Assembly (NCBI RefSeq): GCF_013248965.1
Contig: NZ_JABRVQ010000014.1
Coordinates: forward strand, 1-64,000
DNA: 64,000 nucleotides
Reading direction: 5' to 3'
From: Psychrobacter okhotskensis
GTDB taxonomy: Bacteria > Pseudomonadota > Gammaproteobacteria > Pseudomonadales > Moraxellaceae
Shown here: positions 25,784-35,326 of the stretch, piece by piece
How positions within the stretch are numbered: the first letter of the stretch is position 1
Layout of the letters: each line of letters opens with the position of its first letter
Translations under genes and position numbers: made by a program
The notes under the pieces: generated by a model
Database searches by the model: none
What the model was told of the DNA's origin: nothing
The model's input: the letters and a program-made list of their open reading frames with translations, nothing else

Positions 25784-26183
25784 TCTTCCCCCTGCTGTCG
25801 CGCTGCTATTCAATAGATAGTCAGTTACAGACTAACTAATAGCAACAACGTACGTAGCGTTTGTGGTTATGTTTGTAGGTACTCACATAGAGTTTTTGTA
25901 TTTTTAGTGTATCATGGTTTGCATTTAAGTTTAATCTACTAAATCAATTAGATGAGTATTTTTTAACTTACTTGAAATTTTGCTACATTCAAATTAGATT
26001 CTAGCAATATTAATTAACACTAGAGCAATATATGATGATAGTAGAGGATAGAAATAATTGCTCTGCCAATCCTATTATAAAATAATAAAAATCTCGATTG
26101 TTCTTACAGATATACAGATTGCTTCAGATGGTTTAACGTTCACCATGCAACCTTCATTTTGATAGACAGCAAAGAGTACAACT
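25784..26183. other. Divergent AT-rich gap between pbpG and gacA
   Basis: No gene is seen. Both promoters should lie here. The stretch 25900-26110 is strongly AT-rich and holds several TATAAT-like words that I cannot rank. Confidence 0.55.
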
Positions 26184-26819
26184 ATGATACGAGTATTAGT
26201 AGTAGATGATCATGATTTAGTGCGGATGGGTATTAGCCGTATGCTAGCAGACAGTGCTGATATCGAGGTCGTTGGTGAAGCTGACAGCGGTGATATGGCG
26301 ATTAAACTGGCCAAACAGCTGCACCCCGATGTAATTTTGCTCGACGTTAATATGCCCAATATCGGCGGGCTTGAAGCAACTAAGCGCTTAATTCAGCTGG
26401 ATTTGGGCATCAAGATTTTGGCCGTTAGTAGTATGTCGGCGCAACCATATCCATCTATGTTGATTAAAGCGGGCGTCAATGGTTACATCACTAAAGGCAC
26501 ACCGCTTGATGAGATGATACGCGCGGTCAAAAAAATATATCAAGGCGGGCGTTATTTTAGCCAAGATGTCGCCGAACAGTTGGCTGACGTTCTATTATCA
26601 GATAATGCCAACTCACCTTTTGACTTGTTGAGTGACCGCGAAAAACAAGTGGCGATGATGGTGGTTAATTGCCAAAGTCCTCAGCAAATTGCCGACCAGT
26701 TGTTTGTGAGTGTCAAAACCATCAATACCTATCGCTATCGCATTTATGAAAAAGTCGGCGTTGATAGTGATGTGAAGTTGACCCATCTCGCTATTCGTCA
26801 TGGTCTCATTCAACCGTAG
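26184..26819 (+). CDS. gacA: NarL/FixJ-type response regulator, GacA/UvrY-like
   Basis: A 211-residue two-component regulator. The receiver domain (1-120) starts [21 protein letters not shown], with phospho-acceptor Asp54 in [12 protein letters not shown] and Lys104 in YITKGTP. The LuxR-type helix-turn-helix (about 147-205) reads [22 protein letters not shown] and [17 protein letters not shown]. It resembles GacA/UvrY, the regulator that activates csrB/rsmZ-type small RNAs; the partner sensor (GacS/BarA) is not here. uvrC often follows gacA in other gammaproteobacteria, but here pilS follows after 33 bp, so the three regulators may be co-transcribed. Confidence 0.87.
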   Translation: MIRVLVVDDHDLVRMGISRMLADSADIEVVGEADSGDMAIKLAKQLHPDVILLDVNMPNIGGLEATKRLIQLDLGIKILAVSSMSAQPYPSMLIKAGVNGYITKGTPLDEMIRAVKKIYQGGRYFSQDVAEQLADVLLSDNANSPFDLLSDREKQVAMMVVNCQSPQQIADQLFVSVKTINTYRYRIYEKVGVDSDVKLTHLAIRHGLIQP

Positions 26820-26852
26820 ACCCCTTAATACTCTTTTTATTACGGCCAATTT

Positions 26853-28655
26853 ATGAAATTTGCGCTCAGAGCCGTTTCTGTCATTACCCATTATCTTCAG
26901 CAAGATGAAACGCTGCCACTGCCGCAGTTACGTCGATTGGGACTGATCTATAGCAGTTATCGATTTATCGTTAGCCTGTTTTTTATGCTGATGGTGTATG
27001 TGACGGTCAAAGCTGATAATGGCTTATTACTGCCAAGTCTATTGCAGCAAACGGCGCTGAGTTTTTATGTCATTATTAGTCTGATTTTGCTTGGCTTATT
27101 TTATGTAGTCACCAAGCATTTACGGCGTCAGCTGGGTTTTGGACTGGTATTAGACGTCATTATTTTGAGCCTTTTGCTGTATACCAATGGCGCTCCTGAT
27201 TTACAGCTCACCATGCTTTATATGGTCGTTGTTGCCGCCAGCTTCATGCTACTGCATGGCTCGCAAGCGCTCATCATTACCTTACTCGCCATTATTTTTG
27301 TTATTTACCAGCAGTTTTTTTATGCCATTGCCAATAGCATGAGCTTGGAAAATTTGGGCGATGCCTTGCTGATGTCAGCAAGCTTTTTGGCAGTAGGAAT
27401 TTTGAGCTGGTCTATTTCCCAGCGCTTGGTACAAGTCGAACAAGTCGCCGCGCATCATGCCAAAGAGGTCGAACGACTGAATGTAATCAATCAAGAAGTC
27501 ATCACCCAAATGGTCAATGGGGTCATAGTGATTGATAGACAGCAGATTGTATTGGCAAACCTAGCCGCCCATCAGCTACTCAGTATCCCCAATCCTCCGC
27601 TGGCGTCTCTGATTGATACGCCCAGTCATTTAAGTTATGAGCAAAACAACCTCGAAGCCGCCCTTCTTGCTGACTTTCAGCAGCAGCTCAGAGAACAGCA
27701 TCTGCAACTTCTTGATGCTTGTTTATCGGTAGCTGAAGGGCAATCACGTAGCTTTGTTTATGAATTGCCTGCTGTCGCAAATGCCTCCGTCGTCGGTAAG
27801 CTGCGCGTACAGATTATCCCGCTAAAAGATAACAGCAAGCTTATCCTGCTAGAAGACTTGCGCCGTGAGCAAGCCAGCGCTCAACAGTTAAAGCTTGCCT
27901 CGCTTGGGCAACTGACTGCCAGTATCGCCCATGAAATCAGAAACCCGCTCGCCGCTATTTCACAGGCCAGTCAGCTACTGATGGAAGATGTCGAAGAAGG
28001 TGAGAAGAAGGCCGCCGATCATAATAACAATACTATCAGCTCTACTCTTGAGCCCTCAGTAGCGCCGACAGCTGCTACCGACAGCGATATGACAGGCAAT
28101 CACGAGCTTTATAAAATGATCTTTGCGCAAACCAAACGCGTCAACCGTATTATTGAAGACATCTTAAAACTGTCGCGCCAACAGACCGCTAATCAGCAAT
28201 CGATTATACTGGCTGAGTGGTTGCCGGTGTTTTTGGACAATTATTTTCGAGATCATGACGTGTTTTTGCGTGTCCATAGTCAACCCACTATCTCATTCGA
28301 TACGCACCAGTTAGAACAAGTATTAATCAATTTAATCAACAACGGTCTACGTCACAGTAGCTACGCTCACCCTCATGCTTTTGTGGAAATCGAAATTTAT
28401 TGTGCCGATAACGATGTTATAATCGATATTTTAGATGGTGGTATGGGCGTTAATGCCAGTGATTTACAGCATTTATTCAATCCGTTTTTCACTACTGACA
28501 AAGCCGGAACAGGTTTGGGATTGTATTTATCGCAGGCGTTCTGTGAAGCCAATCAGGCTCGTTTACTCTATATTCCTGAACTCCAAAAAACCTGCTTTCG
28601 CTTGATTGCCCCTGCTATCGATGTCGATAATGATGCCGATAATAAAATGAGATGA
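26853..28655 (+). CDS. pilS: Sensor histidine kinase PilS
   Basis: The 600-residue kinase has six membrane helices (about 38-55, 68-87, 98-112, 119-135, 138-155, 172-189), a PAS-like domain (about 205-335), the phospho-acceptor His360 in ASIAHEIRNPLAAIS and an ATPase domain with NLINNGLRHS, DGGMGVNASDL and GTGLGLYLSQ. This is the PilS plan; PilS senses pilin in the membrane and controls PilR. A polar insert of about 35 residues (roughly 381-415, Glu/Lys/Asn/Thr/Ala-rich) splits the dimerisation helices between QLLMEDVEE and MIFAQTKRVNRIIEDIL; PilS relatives I know have a short loop here. pilR follows after 3 bp. Confidence 0.92.
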   Translation: MKFALRAVSVITHYLQQDETLPLPQLRRLGLIYSSYRFIVSLFFMLMVYVTVKADNGLLLPSLLQQTALSFYVIISLILLGLFYVVTKHLRRQLGFGLVLDVIILSLLLYTNGAPDLQLTMLYMVVVAASFMLLHGSQALIITLLAIIFVIYQQFFYAIANSMSLENLGDALLMSASFLAVGILSWSISQRLVQVEQVAAHHAKEVERLNVINQEVITQMVNGVIVIDRQQIVLANLAAHQLLSIPNPPLASLIDTPSHLSYEQNNLEAALLADFQQQLREQHLQLLDACLSVAEGQSRSFVYELPAVANASVVGKLRVQIIPLKDNSKLILLEDLRREQASAQQLKLASLGQLTASIAHEIRNPLAAISQASQLLMEDVEEGEKKAADHNNNTISSTLEPSVAPTAATDSDMTGNHELYKMIFAQTKRVNRIIEDILKLSRQQTANQQSIILAEWLPVFLDNYFRDHDVFLRVHSQPTISFDTHQLEQVLINLINNGLRHSSYAHPHAFVEIEIYCADNDVIIDILDGGMGVNASDLQHLFNPFFTTDKAGTGLGLYLSQAFCEANQARLLYIPELQKTCFRLIAPAIDVDNDADNKMR

Positions 28656-28658
28656 AGT

Positions 28659-30371
28659 ATGACAGTAACCGCGCTAGTCGTTGATGATGAAGTGGATTTG
28701 TGCCGCTTGATGCAAATCACCTTAACCAAGATGGGGATCAAAAGCGATGTGGCTTATACCTTATCGCAGGCACGCGCCTACTGGCAGCAAAACAACTATG
28801 ACTTTTGTTTGACCGATCTCAAATTACCGGATGGCTCAGGACTAGAGTTGGTCAAGGACATCAGCAATAACTCTAGTACACCAATAGCCGTGATTACTGC
28901 CCATGGTAGTATGGATTTGGCTATAGAAGCGTTGAAGTTAGGGGCTTTTGATTTCGTCAATAAACCGCTTGAGCTGCCACGCTTACGCCAGTTGGTCGAA
29001 AATGCGCTCAAGGTCATTCACCAAAATAACGAAGCAGAAACCACACCTGAATGCTCACCCGAGCAGCAAATGTTGGATAGCCGTTTGATCGGTGACTCTG
29101 CTGTCATGCACCCACTCAAAAACACTATTTTAAAATTGGCACGCTCACAAGCGCCAGTATTTTTATCGGGAGCTTCGGGCACAGGCAAAGAAGTGGTTGC
29201 CAAACTGATCCATGATTTAAGCCCACGTCGAGATGGCAGTTTTGTACCCGTAAACTGCGGTGCGATTCCTTCAGAGCTCATGGAGTCAGAGTTTTTTGGT
29301 CATAAAAAAGGCAGCTTTACCGGAGCCGTTGCTGATAAGCAAGGCCTGTTCCAACAAGCAAATGGTGGCACGTTATTTTTAGATGAAGTGGCAGATTTGC
29401 CCTTAGCAATGCAAGTCAAACTACTACGCGCCATCCAAGAAAAAACCGTGCGCGCCATCGGTGATACTAAAGAAGTACCCGTCGATATCCGTATCTTATC
29501 TGCGACCCATAAAGACTTGAACCAACTGGTACAAGATGGACTGTTTCGGCAAGACTTGTACTACCGTATCAATGTGATTGAACTAAAGCTGCCCACGCTT
29601 AATGCGCGCCGTGATGATATTCCCCTCTTAGCCAAGCATTTTTTGGCAATGATCGCAGAAGAATGGCAATTAGACACCCCGCCCTCATTGACAGCGGCCG
29701 CTTGCGAGCGCTTGCAGCACCATGATTTCGCTGGTAATGTCCGTGAGCTACGCAATTTACTTGAGCGCGCTGTGACATTGGCAGAAACCTGCACCATTGA
29801 CGTCAGCCATTTGGGTCTAGCGGAACTTGATACTCATCAAGAGATTCATACTCAGCAAAGTCAAAATACCAATGCAGTCGATAATACAACGCCAACATCT
29901 AACCATAAATCAGCTGACCAGCCAACAATGACATCTGTCAGCAGTAAAGAAAAAGTCAGCCAAGCTTCAACAGCGCATAGTGCTGAGCAAACAAAGACCA
30001 ATCTACATCCTTATCGCACCATTACTCAGCATTATCCCTCAACCATTCAGCGTTCGAGGGCTAATAACGCAGAACCTAATCGTAGTGTCGCCAATTCTAC
30101 AGAGCAGCAATTAACGAGCAATCACGCGGCGCTTGATGAACAAGACAGTTTGCAAAATGGCTTAAAGGAAATTAAAGACGGTTTTGAAGGTCAGTTACCT
30201 GCCAAAGGGCTAGAGCATTACCTGCAAGAACAAGAGAAAAATCTGATTATTACTGCTCTTAAGCAGACAGGCTGGAACAAGACGCAAGCCGCAGAACTGT
30301 TAGGAACGACGTTTCGCTCTTTACGCTATCGTATGAAAAAGCTCGATATTGATGAAGATCAGTCCGATTAG
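28659..30371 (+). CDS. pilR: Sigma-54-dependent response regulator PilR
   Basis: The 570-residue NtrC-type regulator has a receiver domain with Asp53 (CLTDLKLPDGSG), an AAA+ domain (about 143-380) with Walker A GASGTGKE, the sigma-54 contact loop KKGSFTGAVADKQGLF, Walker B TLFLDEVADLP and FAGNVRELRNLLERA, then a C-terminal Fis-type helix-turn-helix (WNKTQAAELLGTTFRSLRYRMKKLDI). It turns on pilA transcription with RpoN. The linker between AAA+ and DNA-binding domain (about 390-510) is unusually long and rich in Ser, Thr, Asn and Gln. No pilin gene is in the window. Confidence 0.95.
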   Translation: MTVTALVVDDEVDLCRLMQITLTKMGIKSDVAYTLSQARAYWQQNNYDFCLTDLKLPDGSGLELVKDISNNSSTPIAVITAHGSMDLAIEALKLGAFDFVNKPLELPRLRQLVENALKVIHQNNEAETTPECSPEQQMLDSRLIGDSAVMHPLKNTILKLARSQAPVFLSGASGTGKEVVAKLIHDLSPRRDGSFVPVNCGAIPSELMESEFFGHKKGSFTGAVADKQGLFQQANGGTLFLDEVADLPLAMQVKLLRAIQEKTVRAIGDTKEVPVDIRILSATHKDLNQLVQDGLFRQDLYYRINVIELKLPTLNARRDDIPLLAKHFLAMIAEEWQLDTPPSLTAAACERLQHHDFAGNVRELRNLLERAVTLAETCTIDVSHLGLAELDTHQEIHTQQSQNTNAVDNTTPTSNHKSADQPTMTSVSSKEKVSQASTAHSAEQTKTNLHPYRTITQHYPSTIQRSRANNAEPNRSVANSTEQQLTSNHAALDEQDSLQNGLKEIKDGFEGQLPAKGLEHYLQEQEKNLIITALKQTGWNKTQAAELLGTTFRSLRYRMKKLDIDEDQSD

Positions 30372-30558
30372 CTTTTGCAGATAATAAGCAGCTTTGAGCG
30401 TAACGATATGATGGTCAACAAGTAATATCAAACGTCAAAAATACGATTGGCCGTGTCAAAATCGCTTAGCCTGCAATGCATAGTACTTGCACCCTTTCCC
30501 TTTGCTGCTGTAATTTTTTTGAGTGGTATCAATTATATTTAGAGCTATCGTTAGCTAC

Positions 30559-32055
30559 TTATTTTTTATTTGTCCGATCTTCGAGCGTATTATCCTCTAC
30601 AGCTGAATTTCTCACAAAGCGAATACCTGACGCCAGTGCTTGTGCCCTGAGTAAATCAAGAGCCTGCTGCTCCCAAGTATTCTCATTGCCTAATAAAGCG
30701 ACATCAGGCTCGACTCCGATACCATCTATCTTATTACCAGCCGCCGTCACATAATTGGCCACGGTTAGCTTAACAGCCTGCTCGTCATTCAAAGGTATCA
30801 CCGACTGTACCGAACCTTTGCCATAGCTCACCTCACCAACAATAGTGGCGCGTTTTTGTGCTTGTAAGCTGCTTGCTAATACTTCTGCAGCGGAGGCAGA
30901 ATAGCGGTTTTGTAACACCACTACGGGCAATGGCTTGAGTATCGCAGCGCCTTGTGTCGATAAAACCCGAGAATCATCTTGGCGACCTCTCACTTGTACC
31001 ACATCGGTGTCCGCCATAAATAAGCTGGCCACACTCACCGCAGAGGTTAGAACACCACCCGGATTATCACGCATGTCTAATAAAATGCCAGAGACCGGAG
31101 ACTCTAGGCTAATGAGACCTTGCAGCAACTTTTCACGACTGTTGTTCTGAAAAGCAGGCAGTTTAATCACCGCCAGACCGTCTACAAGACGTGTCTCAAT
31201 CACTTGCGGATGATTATTGTTACGCTGTAACGTCGTAGTATGCTTACGGCGACCCGCTTTAGACGTGACAATATCCACTTGTGTGCCTGCAATGCCGGTC
31301 AAAATCTGCTCGACATCATTGCTTTGTCTGTCGTCATCCAGCTTAAACTCATCAACCTGATGCAAGTAATCACCGACTGCTATGCCTTTTTTATCTGCGG
31401 GTGAGTCATTAAGCACCTCGGTGACCACCCAATAGCCAGCCTTTGGTCGATACATCACTTTGATGCCGACGTCGCCGACATCCCCTTCGGTAAAAGCGCG
31501 CAGGTTTTCGTAGGCCTCAGCATCCAAAAATTCAGCGTGGCTGTCTAGTTTGGTCAACATACCACTCATCGCATTGTTAAATAACTCTTCGTCATTGACG
31601 GTATCCACATATTCACGGCGTACCAAATCTACGACCGCCACAAACGTCTTTAAAGTCTCAGGAGAGATGGCATTCAGTGACACTTGTTCCACTTCAGCGG
31701 GGATATCCGTGTTGATATCGTCTGCTTCATCAGTCAAAGCGCTTTCATCTGCAACGCTATCTATTGCATCATCAGACGCGTCAGCAGCATCTAACATATC
31801 GGCAATATCAGACAAATCATCTGCATCATTTTCTACCGATAACTCATCAGCATTGAGACTGATAAGCTGCAGACTGGCCGTCGGGCTGCTCTCGTCATCT
31901 ATAGCAGCCTGTGCTTGCATGCCAGCGATATTCAACCCTATGAAACTGGCTATGAGTACGGGTTTCAAGACGGTCGACGTTATCAATGCGGTCATCATTG
32001 ATGATTTTTTTAGTCGTTCAGACGCTGATGAGCGCTTAAGGCAGATAGAATGCAT
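30559..32055 (-). CDS. Carboxy-terminal processing protease (CtpA, S41 family)
   Basis: The 498-residue periplasmic protease has a signal segment (about 20-50, ending QAQA), an acidic Asp/Ala/Ser/Glu-rich stretch (about 52-125), an S41 N-terminal helix bundle (TFVAVVDLVRREYVD), a PDZ domain (about 185-270, with GDVGIKV and DSPADKKGIAVGDYL) and the catalytic domain with Ser388 (NRYSASAAEVLASS) and Lys413 (YGKGSVQ), 25 residues apart as in E. coli Prc. It trims C-termini of periplasmic proteins and often acts on peptidoglycan hydrolases. AGGTGAG precedes the ATG. gpmI lies upstream on the same strand, as in many Pseudomonas-like genomes, but a terminator separates them. Confidence 0.93.
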   Translation of the reverse strand: MHSICLKRSSASERLKKSSMMTALITSTVLKPVLIASFIGLNIAGMQAQAAIDDESSPTASLQLISLNADELSVENDADDLSDIADMLDAADASDDAIDSVADESALTDEADDINTDIPAEVEQVSLNAISPETLKTFVAVVDLVRREYVDTVNDEELFNNAMSGMLTKLDSHAEFLDAEAYENLRAFTEGDVGDVGIKVMYRPKAGYWVVTEVLNDSPADKKGIAVGDYLHQVDEFKLDDDRQSNDVEQILTGIAGTQVDIVTSKAGRRKHTTTLQRNNNHPQVIETRLVDGLAVIKLPAFQNNSREKLLQGLISLESPVSGILLDMRDNPGGVLTSAVSVASLFMADTDVVQVRGRQDDSRVLSTQGAAILKPLPVVVLQNRYSASAAEVLASSLQAQKRATIVGEVSYGKGSVQSVIPLNDEQAVKLTVANYVTAAGNKIDGIGVEPDVALLGNENTWEQQALDLLRAQALASGIRFVRNSAVEDNTLEDRTNKK

Positions 32056-32181
32056 AAAAAACTCACCTAAATAAAAAGAAAATATGCAACGTTATTATAT
32101 GGCAATTGATGAATAATATCTTGTAATGTAGCATTAAGAAGGCAGCGAAGATTAGAGCAAATAGATTAAAAATCTATCCTA

Positions 32182-32213
32182 AAAAAGGGAAGGATCGTAG
32201 ATACCCTTCCCCT
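32182..32213 (-). terminator. Terminator of gpmI
   Basis: On the minus strand GGGAAGG-GTATCTACGAT-CCTTCCC is followed by TTTTTT, about 100 bp after the gpmI stop. Confidence 0.82.
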
Positions 32214-32314
32214 TTCCTTCCTTGCTCTTTATCCTTTTTCTTCATGCACTAACCGCTTCATCTGCCCTGATAACATCATAGTAGTTAACAGACGAAAAGC
32301 TCAGAAGGACTGAA

Positions 32315-33970
32315 TCACGATACTGGAATCAATAGGTTTTCACCCGTCATTTCTTCTGGCGCAGTGATATTCATCAATGACAAGATGGTCGGTGCGATAT
32401 CGCTAAGCTTACCGCCACTACGTACTTGTACTTTTTGCTCACCAATATAAATCAGAGGCACATGCTCGGTGGTATGTTGGGTATGCACCTGCCCACTTTC
32501 GTAGTCTTGCATTTGCTCAACATTGCCATGGTCAGCGGTAATGAGCATATCGCCGCCAGCTGCTCGTACTGCTGACTCAATACGGCCAACACAGACATCT
32601 AACGCCTCTACCGCTTGCACGGCTGCTTCAAAGATACCGGTATGCCCTACCATATCACCATTGGCATAATTGACAATCAATACATCATATTTGCCCGACT
32701 CAATTGCTGCTACCAACTTATCGGTCACTTCAGGAGCGCTCATTTCTGGCTGCAAGTCATAAGTGGCGACATCTGGCGACGGCACAAGAATACGTGTCTC
32801 GCCTTTATACTCTGCTTCGCGACCACCACTAAAGAAAAACGTCACGTGCGCGTATTTTTCAGTTTCGGCTATGCGCAGTTGCGTTTTACCTTGCTCTTGC
32901 AAATATTCACCCAGCGTATTGGTCAGAGAGGTTGGGTAATAAGCAATACTGGTCTTCGGGCTATCAGCTAAAATGTCTGAGTACTTGGTCAACATGACAA
33001 ACGCCGCCAACTTTGGTTGCTTATGACGGGCAAAACCTGAAAACTCATGATCTGGCAGCACAAACGCTTGCGCTAGCTCACGGGCGCGGTCAGCACGGAA
33101 ATTCATAAAGATAAGTGCATCATTATCATCGACAGTATAAGGCGTGTCGCCGCTCTCGATCACGGTAGTCGGATTGATAAACTCATCAGTTTCGCGGGCT
33201 TTGTAGGCAGCTTGGACAGCACCATCAGCACGGGTAGATAGACGATCAGCTTTACCTTCCGTAATAAGCTCATAGGCCTTCTGTACTCGATCCCAGTGAT
33301 TGTCACGATCCATCGCATAGTAGCGACCGATGATACTGGCAATCTGTACGCGACCTTCATAATGGGCATTGAGCTTGTTCAAATACTCACGCAGACGATT
33401 GATATACTTATCAGCAGACTTAGGCGGCGTATCACGACCATCTAAAAAACAATGGACAAAAACGTTTTTGGCACCGTGTACCAACGCCGAATGACACATT
33501 CCTTCGATATGGTCTTGATGCGAATGCACGCCACCATCAGACAGTAAGCCCATGATATGCACATTGCCGCCAAGCTCGTTCGCCGCTTTTACGGCATCGA
33601 CCAAGGCTTCGTTTTTATAGAACTCGCGATTGGCAAGCTCACTTGAGATACGCGTTGAGTCTTGATATAGCACACGACCAGCACCTAGGTTCATATGTCC
33701 CACTTCAGAGTTACCAAACTGACCATCTGGCAAACCAACATCTTCACCTGACGCCGAAATCAATCCATGCGGATATTGTTGGTAGATCTTATCTAGATTC
33801 GGCATATTAGCCGCAGCAATGGCGTTATCCTTGTCTTCTTCACGATGACCAAAGCCGTCCAATATCATTAAGACATGCGGTGTTTTTTTATGCTGTGCGC
33901 TTTCTTGCTTGCTATCAAGCTGCGCCTGATTGTCGTCAATAGATTCAGATTGTTGCTGGGTACTGGTCAT
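32315..33970 (-). CDS. gpmI: 2,3-bisphosphoglycerate-independent phosphoglycerate mutase
   Basis: The 551-residue manganese enzyme interconverts 3- and 2-phosphoglycerate. The alkaline-phosphatase-fold core begins at about residue 31 ([15 protein letters not shown], metal Asp38), with the phosphoserine Ser88 in [17 protein letters not shown], the insert domain with [27 protein letters not shown] and [16 protein letters not shown], and C-terminal metal sites [13 protein letters not shown] and [11 protein letters not shown] with HTTEHVPLI. The first 30 residues (Gln/Ser/Asp-rich) are an extension absent from E. coli GpmI. Confidence 0.97.
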   Translation of the reverse strand: MTSTQQQSESIDDNQAQLDSKQESAQHKKTPHVLMILDGFGHREEDKDNAIAAANMPNLDKIYQQYPHGLISASGEDVGLPDGQFGNSEVGHMNLGAGRVLYQDSTRISSELANREFYKNEALVDAVKAANELGGNVHIMGLLSDGGVHSHQDHIEGMCHSALVHGAKNVFVHCFLDGRDTPPKSADKYINRLREYLNKLNAHYEGRVQIASIIGRYYAMDRDNHWDRVQKAYELITEGKADRLSTRADGAVQAAYKARETDEFINPTTVIESGDTPYTVDDNDALIFMNFRADRARELAQAFVLPDHEFSGFARHKQPKLAAFVMLTKYSDILADSPKTSIAYYPTSLTNTLGEYLQEQGKTQLRIAETEKYAHVTFFFSGGREAEYKGETRILVPSPDVATYDLQPEMSAPEVTDKLVAAIESGKYDVLIVNYANGDMVGHTGIFEAAVQAVEALDVCVGRIESAVRAAGGDMLITADHGNVEQMQDYESGQVHTQHTTEHVPLIYIGEQKVQVRSGGKLSDIAPTILSLMNITAPEEMTGENLLIPVS

Positions 33971-34187
33971 AGATTACCGCTCCTCAAGTGAATGAACGCC
34001 TATACTGCTATATTAGGATGTCGAAAGTTGTCTATATTAGCATACATCTTGAAATTGCTGAAAAACTGCGCGTTTATCCTGCTGTTTCAACGCTTTCAAG
34101 CCTTTTCTTCTATTAGTTATTGTATAAAATACCGCTGCTATGATTGCTGCGCATTTCTAAAGAGACGTATAAATCTGTAAACCGCGC
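33971..34187. other. Gap between gpmI and the 6S RNA promoter
   Basis: No gene is seen. It should contain the gpmI promoter on the minus strand. A small frame at 33992-34180 has no supporting signal. Confidence 0.55.
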
Positions 34188-34216
34188 TTGCAATCAGCTA
34201 TGCCATTGGTTAAGAT
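34188..34216 (+). promoter_or_regulatory. Promoter of 6S RNA
   Basis: TTGCAA (34188-34193) and TAAGAT (34211-34216) are exactly 17 bases apart, and the RNA start predicted by pairing of its ends falls 6-9 bases after the -10 box. Confidence 0.75.
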
Positions 34217-34221
34217 AAATC

Positions 34222-34412
34222 TATTCTGAAGTGTTGGCTAGTAGATGTTTATTCCCTGAGCCGATAATGCTTTACCAGGATGTGGTACCTATTGCTTCAT
34301 TGTGTATGCCTGCACCGCTTGCGGTGTATCAGGAAACCTGCAGAGGCAATGACGCATCCGCCCTGAACTTCACGGTTCATGGGTCACCATCTTACGGCGG
34401 CACTTCGGTTGT
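34222..34412 (+). ncRNA. ssrS: 6S RNA
   Basis: The stretch CCCTGAGCCGATA (34254-34266) is identical to the conserved 5' side of E. coli 6S RNA, and the 3' side CGCCCTGAAC...GGTTCATGGGTCACC...TACGGCGGCA (34359-34402) follows its conserved 3' half in order. The ends pair: CTGAAGTG near 34226 with CACTTCGG near 34401. A central pairing GCACCGCTTGCGGTGT forms the terminal hairpin region. 6S RNA binds the sigma-70 polymerase and represses many promoters in stationary phase. The ends are approximate. The neighbour of E. coli ssrS (ygfA) is absent; the gene stands alone between gpmI and fxsA. Confidence 0.92.
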
Positions 34413-34495
34413 TATATTCGGTTAGTTGTCTCTCTATTTATATTCACTAGGTTTATTAATACCTATAAGTTTGTAAAAAGCTGATAACAACCACC

Positions 34496-34533
34496 AAAAA
34501 GCCCCTCTCGTCACTGACGTAAGGGGCTTTTTT
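34496..34533. terminator. Bidirectional terminator between 6S RNA and fxsA
   Basis: AAAAAGCCCCT and AGGGGCTTTTTT enclose CTCGTCACTGACGTA; it closes fxsA on the minus strand and could end a longer 6S transcript on the plus strand. Confidence 0.85.
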
Positions 34534-34555
34534 ATGTTCGATTTTTCACTAACTT

Positions 34556-35173
34556 TTATTCATCATTAGCAGATTTGGTAATCTTTTTGACATCTTTAGG
34601 TATATTTTTTGCCGTGCCGTCAACAGTTGTATGCTGCTTGAACACATCCCCAAACGGATTTTGTTGTTGTTGTTGACCGAATGGGTTTTGACCATTAATA
34701 CCGCCACCAAATGGATTTTGTCCACCCATACCACCTGCACCGCCGAACGGGTTTTGACCGCCGCCCATCTGTTTGGCCATCATCTCCATCATTTTTTGTT
34801 GGTTGTTCATGACGTAATTATTAGCAAAGTCTTTGAGCTTCTTTTGCACCGGCGGTAGTACCACCAATAACGCGAGCAAATCACTAAGCACACCTGGAAT
34901 AAGTAGCAAAATGCCAGCCGCTGCCATGGCCACACTTTTAAGCATGGTTGATTCTTGTGGACGCATCGCTGGGTTCATCATGCCGCCCGCTTTCATTTGC
35001 TGAGCCATCGGATTTAGCGCTGCCATACCTTTACGAATAAAGGTGATACCGATGACAGCGGCGATAATGAACCACATGAATACCCACCAACCGCTCATAA
35101 ACTGAGCAATTAAATACCACAGTAGCATCTCGATAATAAACCAAACGATGGCAATACCAACTATCTGACCCAT
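34556..35173 (-). CDS. fxsA: FxsA family membrane protein
   Basis: About 205 residues from the chosen start MGQIVGIAIVWFIIEMLLW. The FxsA (phage T7 exclusion suppressor) core has three to four membrane helices, with WWVFMWFIIAAVIGITFIRKGM and GILLLIPGVLSDLLALLVVLPPVQKKL, the family's most conserved part. The C-terminal 70 residues are unusual: five NPFG units (QNPFGGAGGMGG, QNPFGGGIN, QNPFGQQQQ, QNPFGDVF) in a Gly/Gln/Met-rich tail. E. coli FxsA is 158 residues and lacks these. AGGACGAC precedes the ATG at 35173; the longer frame to 35221 has no RBS. Divergent from ruvC. Confidence 0.9.
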   Translation of the reverse strand: MGQIVGIAIVWFIIEMLLWYLIAQFMSGWWVFMWFIIAAVIGITFIRKGMAALNPMAQQMKAGGMMNPAMRPQESTMLKSVAMAAAGILLLIPGVLSDLLALLVVLPPVQKKLKDFANNYVMNNQQKMMEMMAKQMGGGQNPFGGAGGMGGQNPFGGGINGQNPFGQQQQQNPFGDVFKQHTTVDGTAKNIPKDVKKITKSANDE

Positions 35174-35326
35174 AAAGTGTCGTCCTATAAAATAAAAACC
35201 AATAAATTGAGCGCCATGCAAATTAAGATGGCTAACATATGATGTATATGGGGATTGATTGCTATACTATCAAACTTAAGGCCTATTTTTAAGCCATTAA
35301 ACAAAATGAGAGCAAGACGGAAGATT

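Noticed and set aside
34231..34425. Small open frame of 64 codons
   Set aside because: It lies on the 6S RNA gene, whose conserved parts explain the sequence; there is no ribosome binding site.
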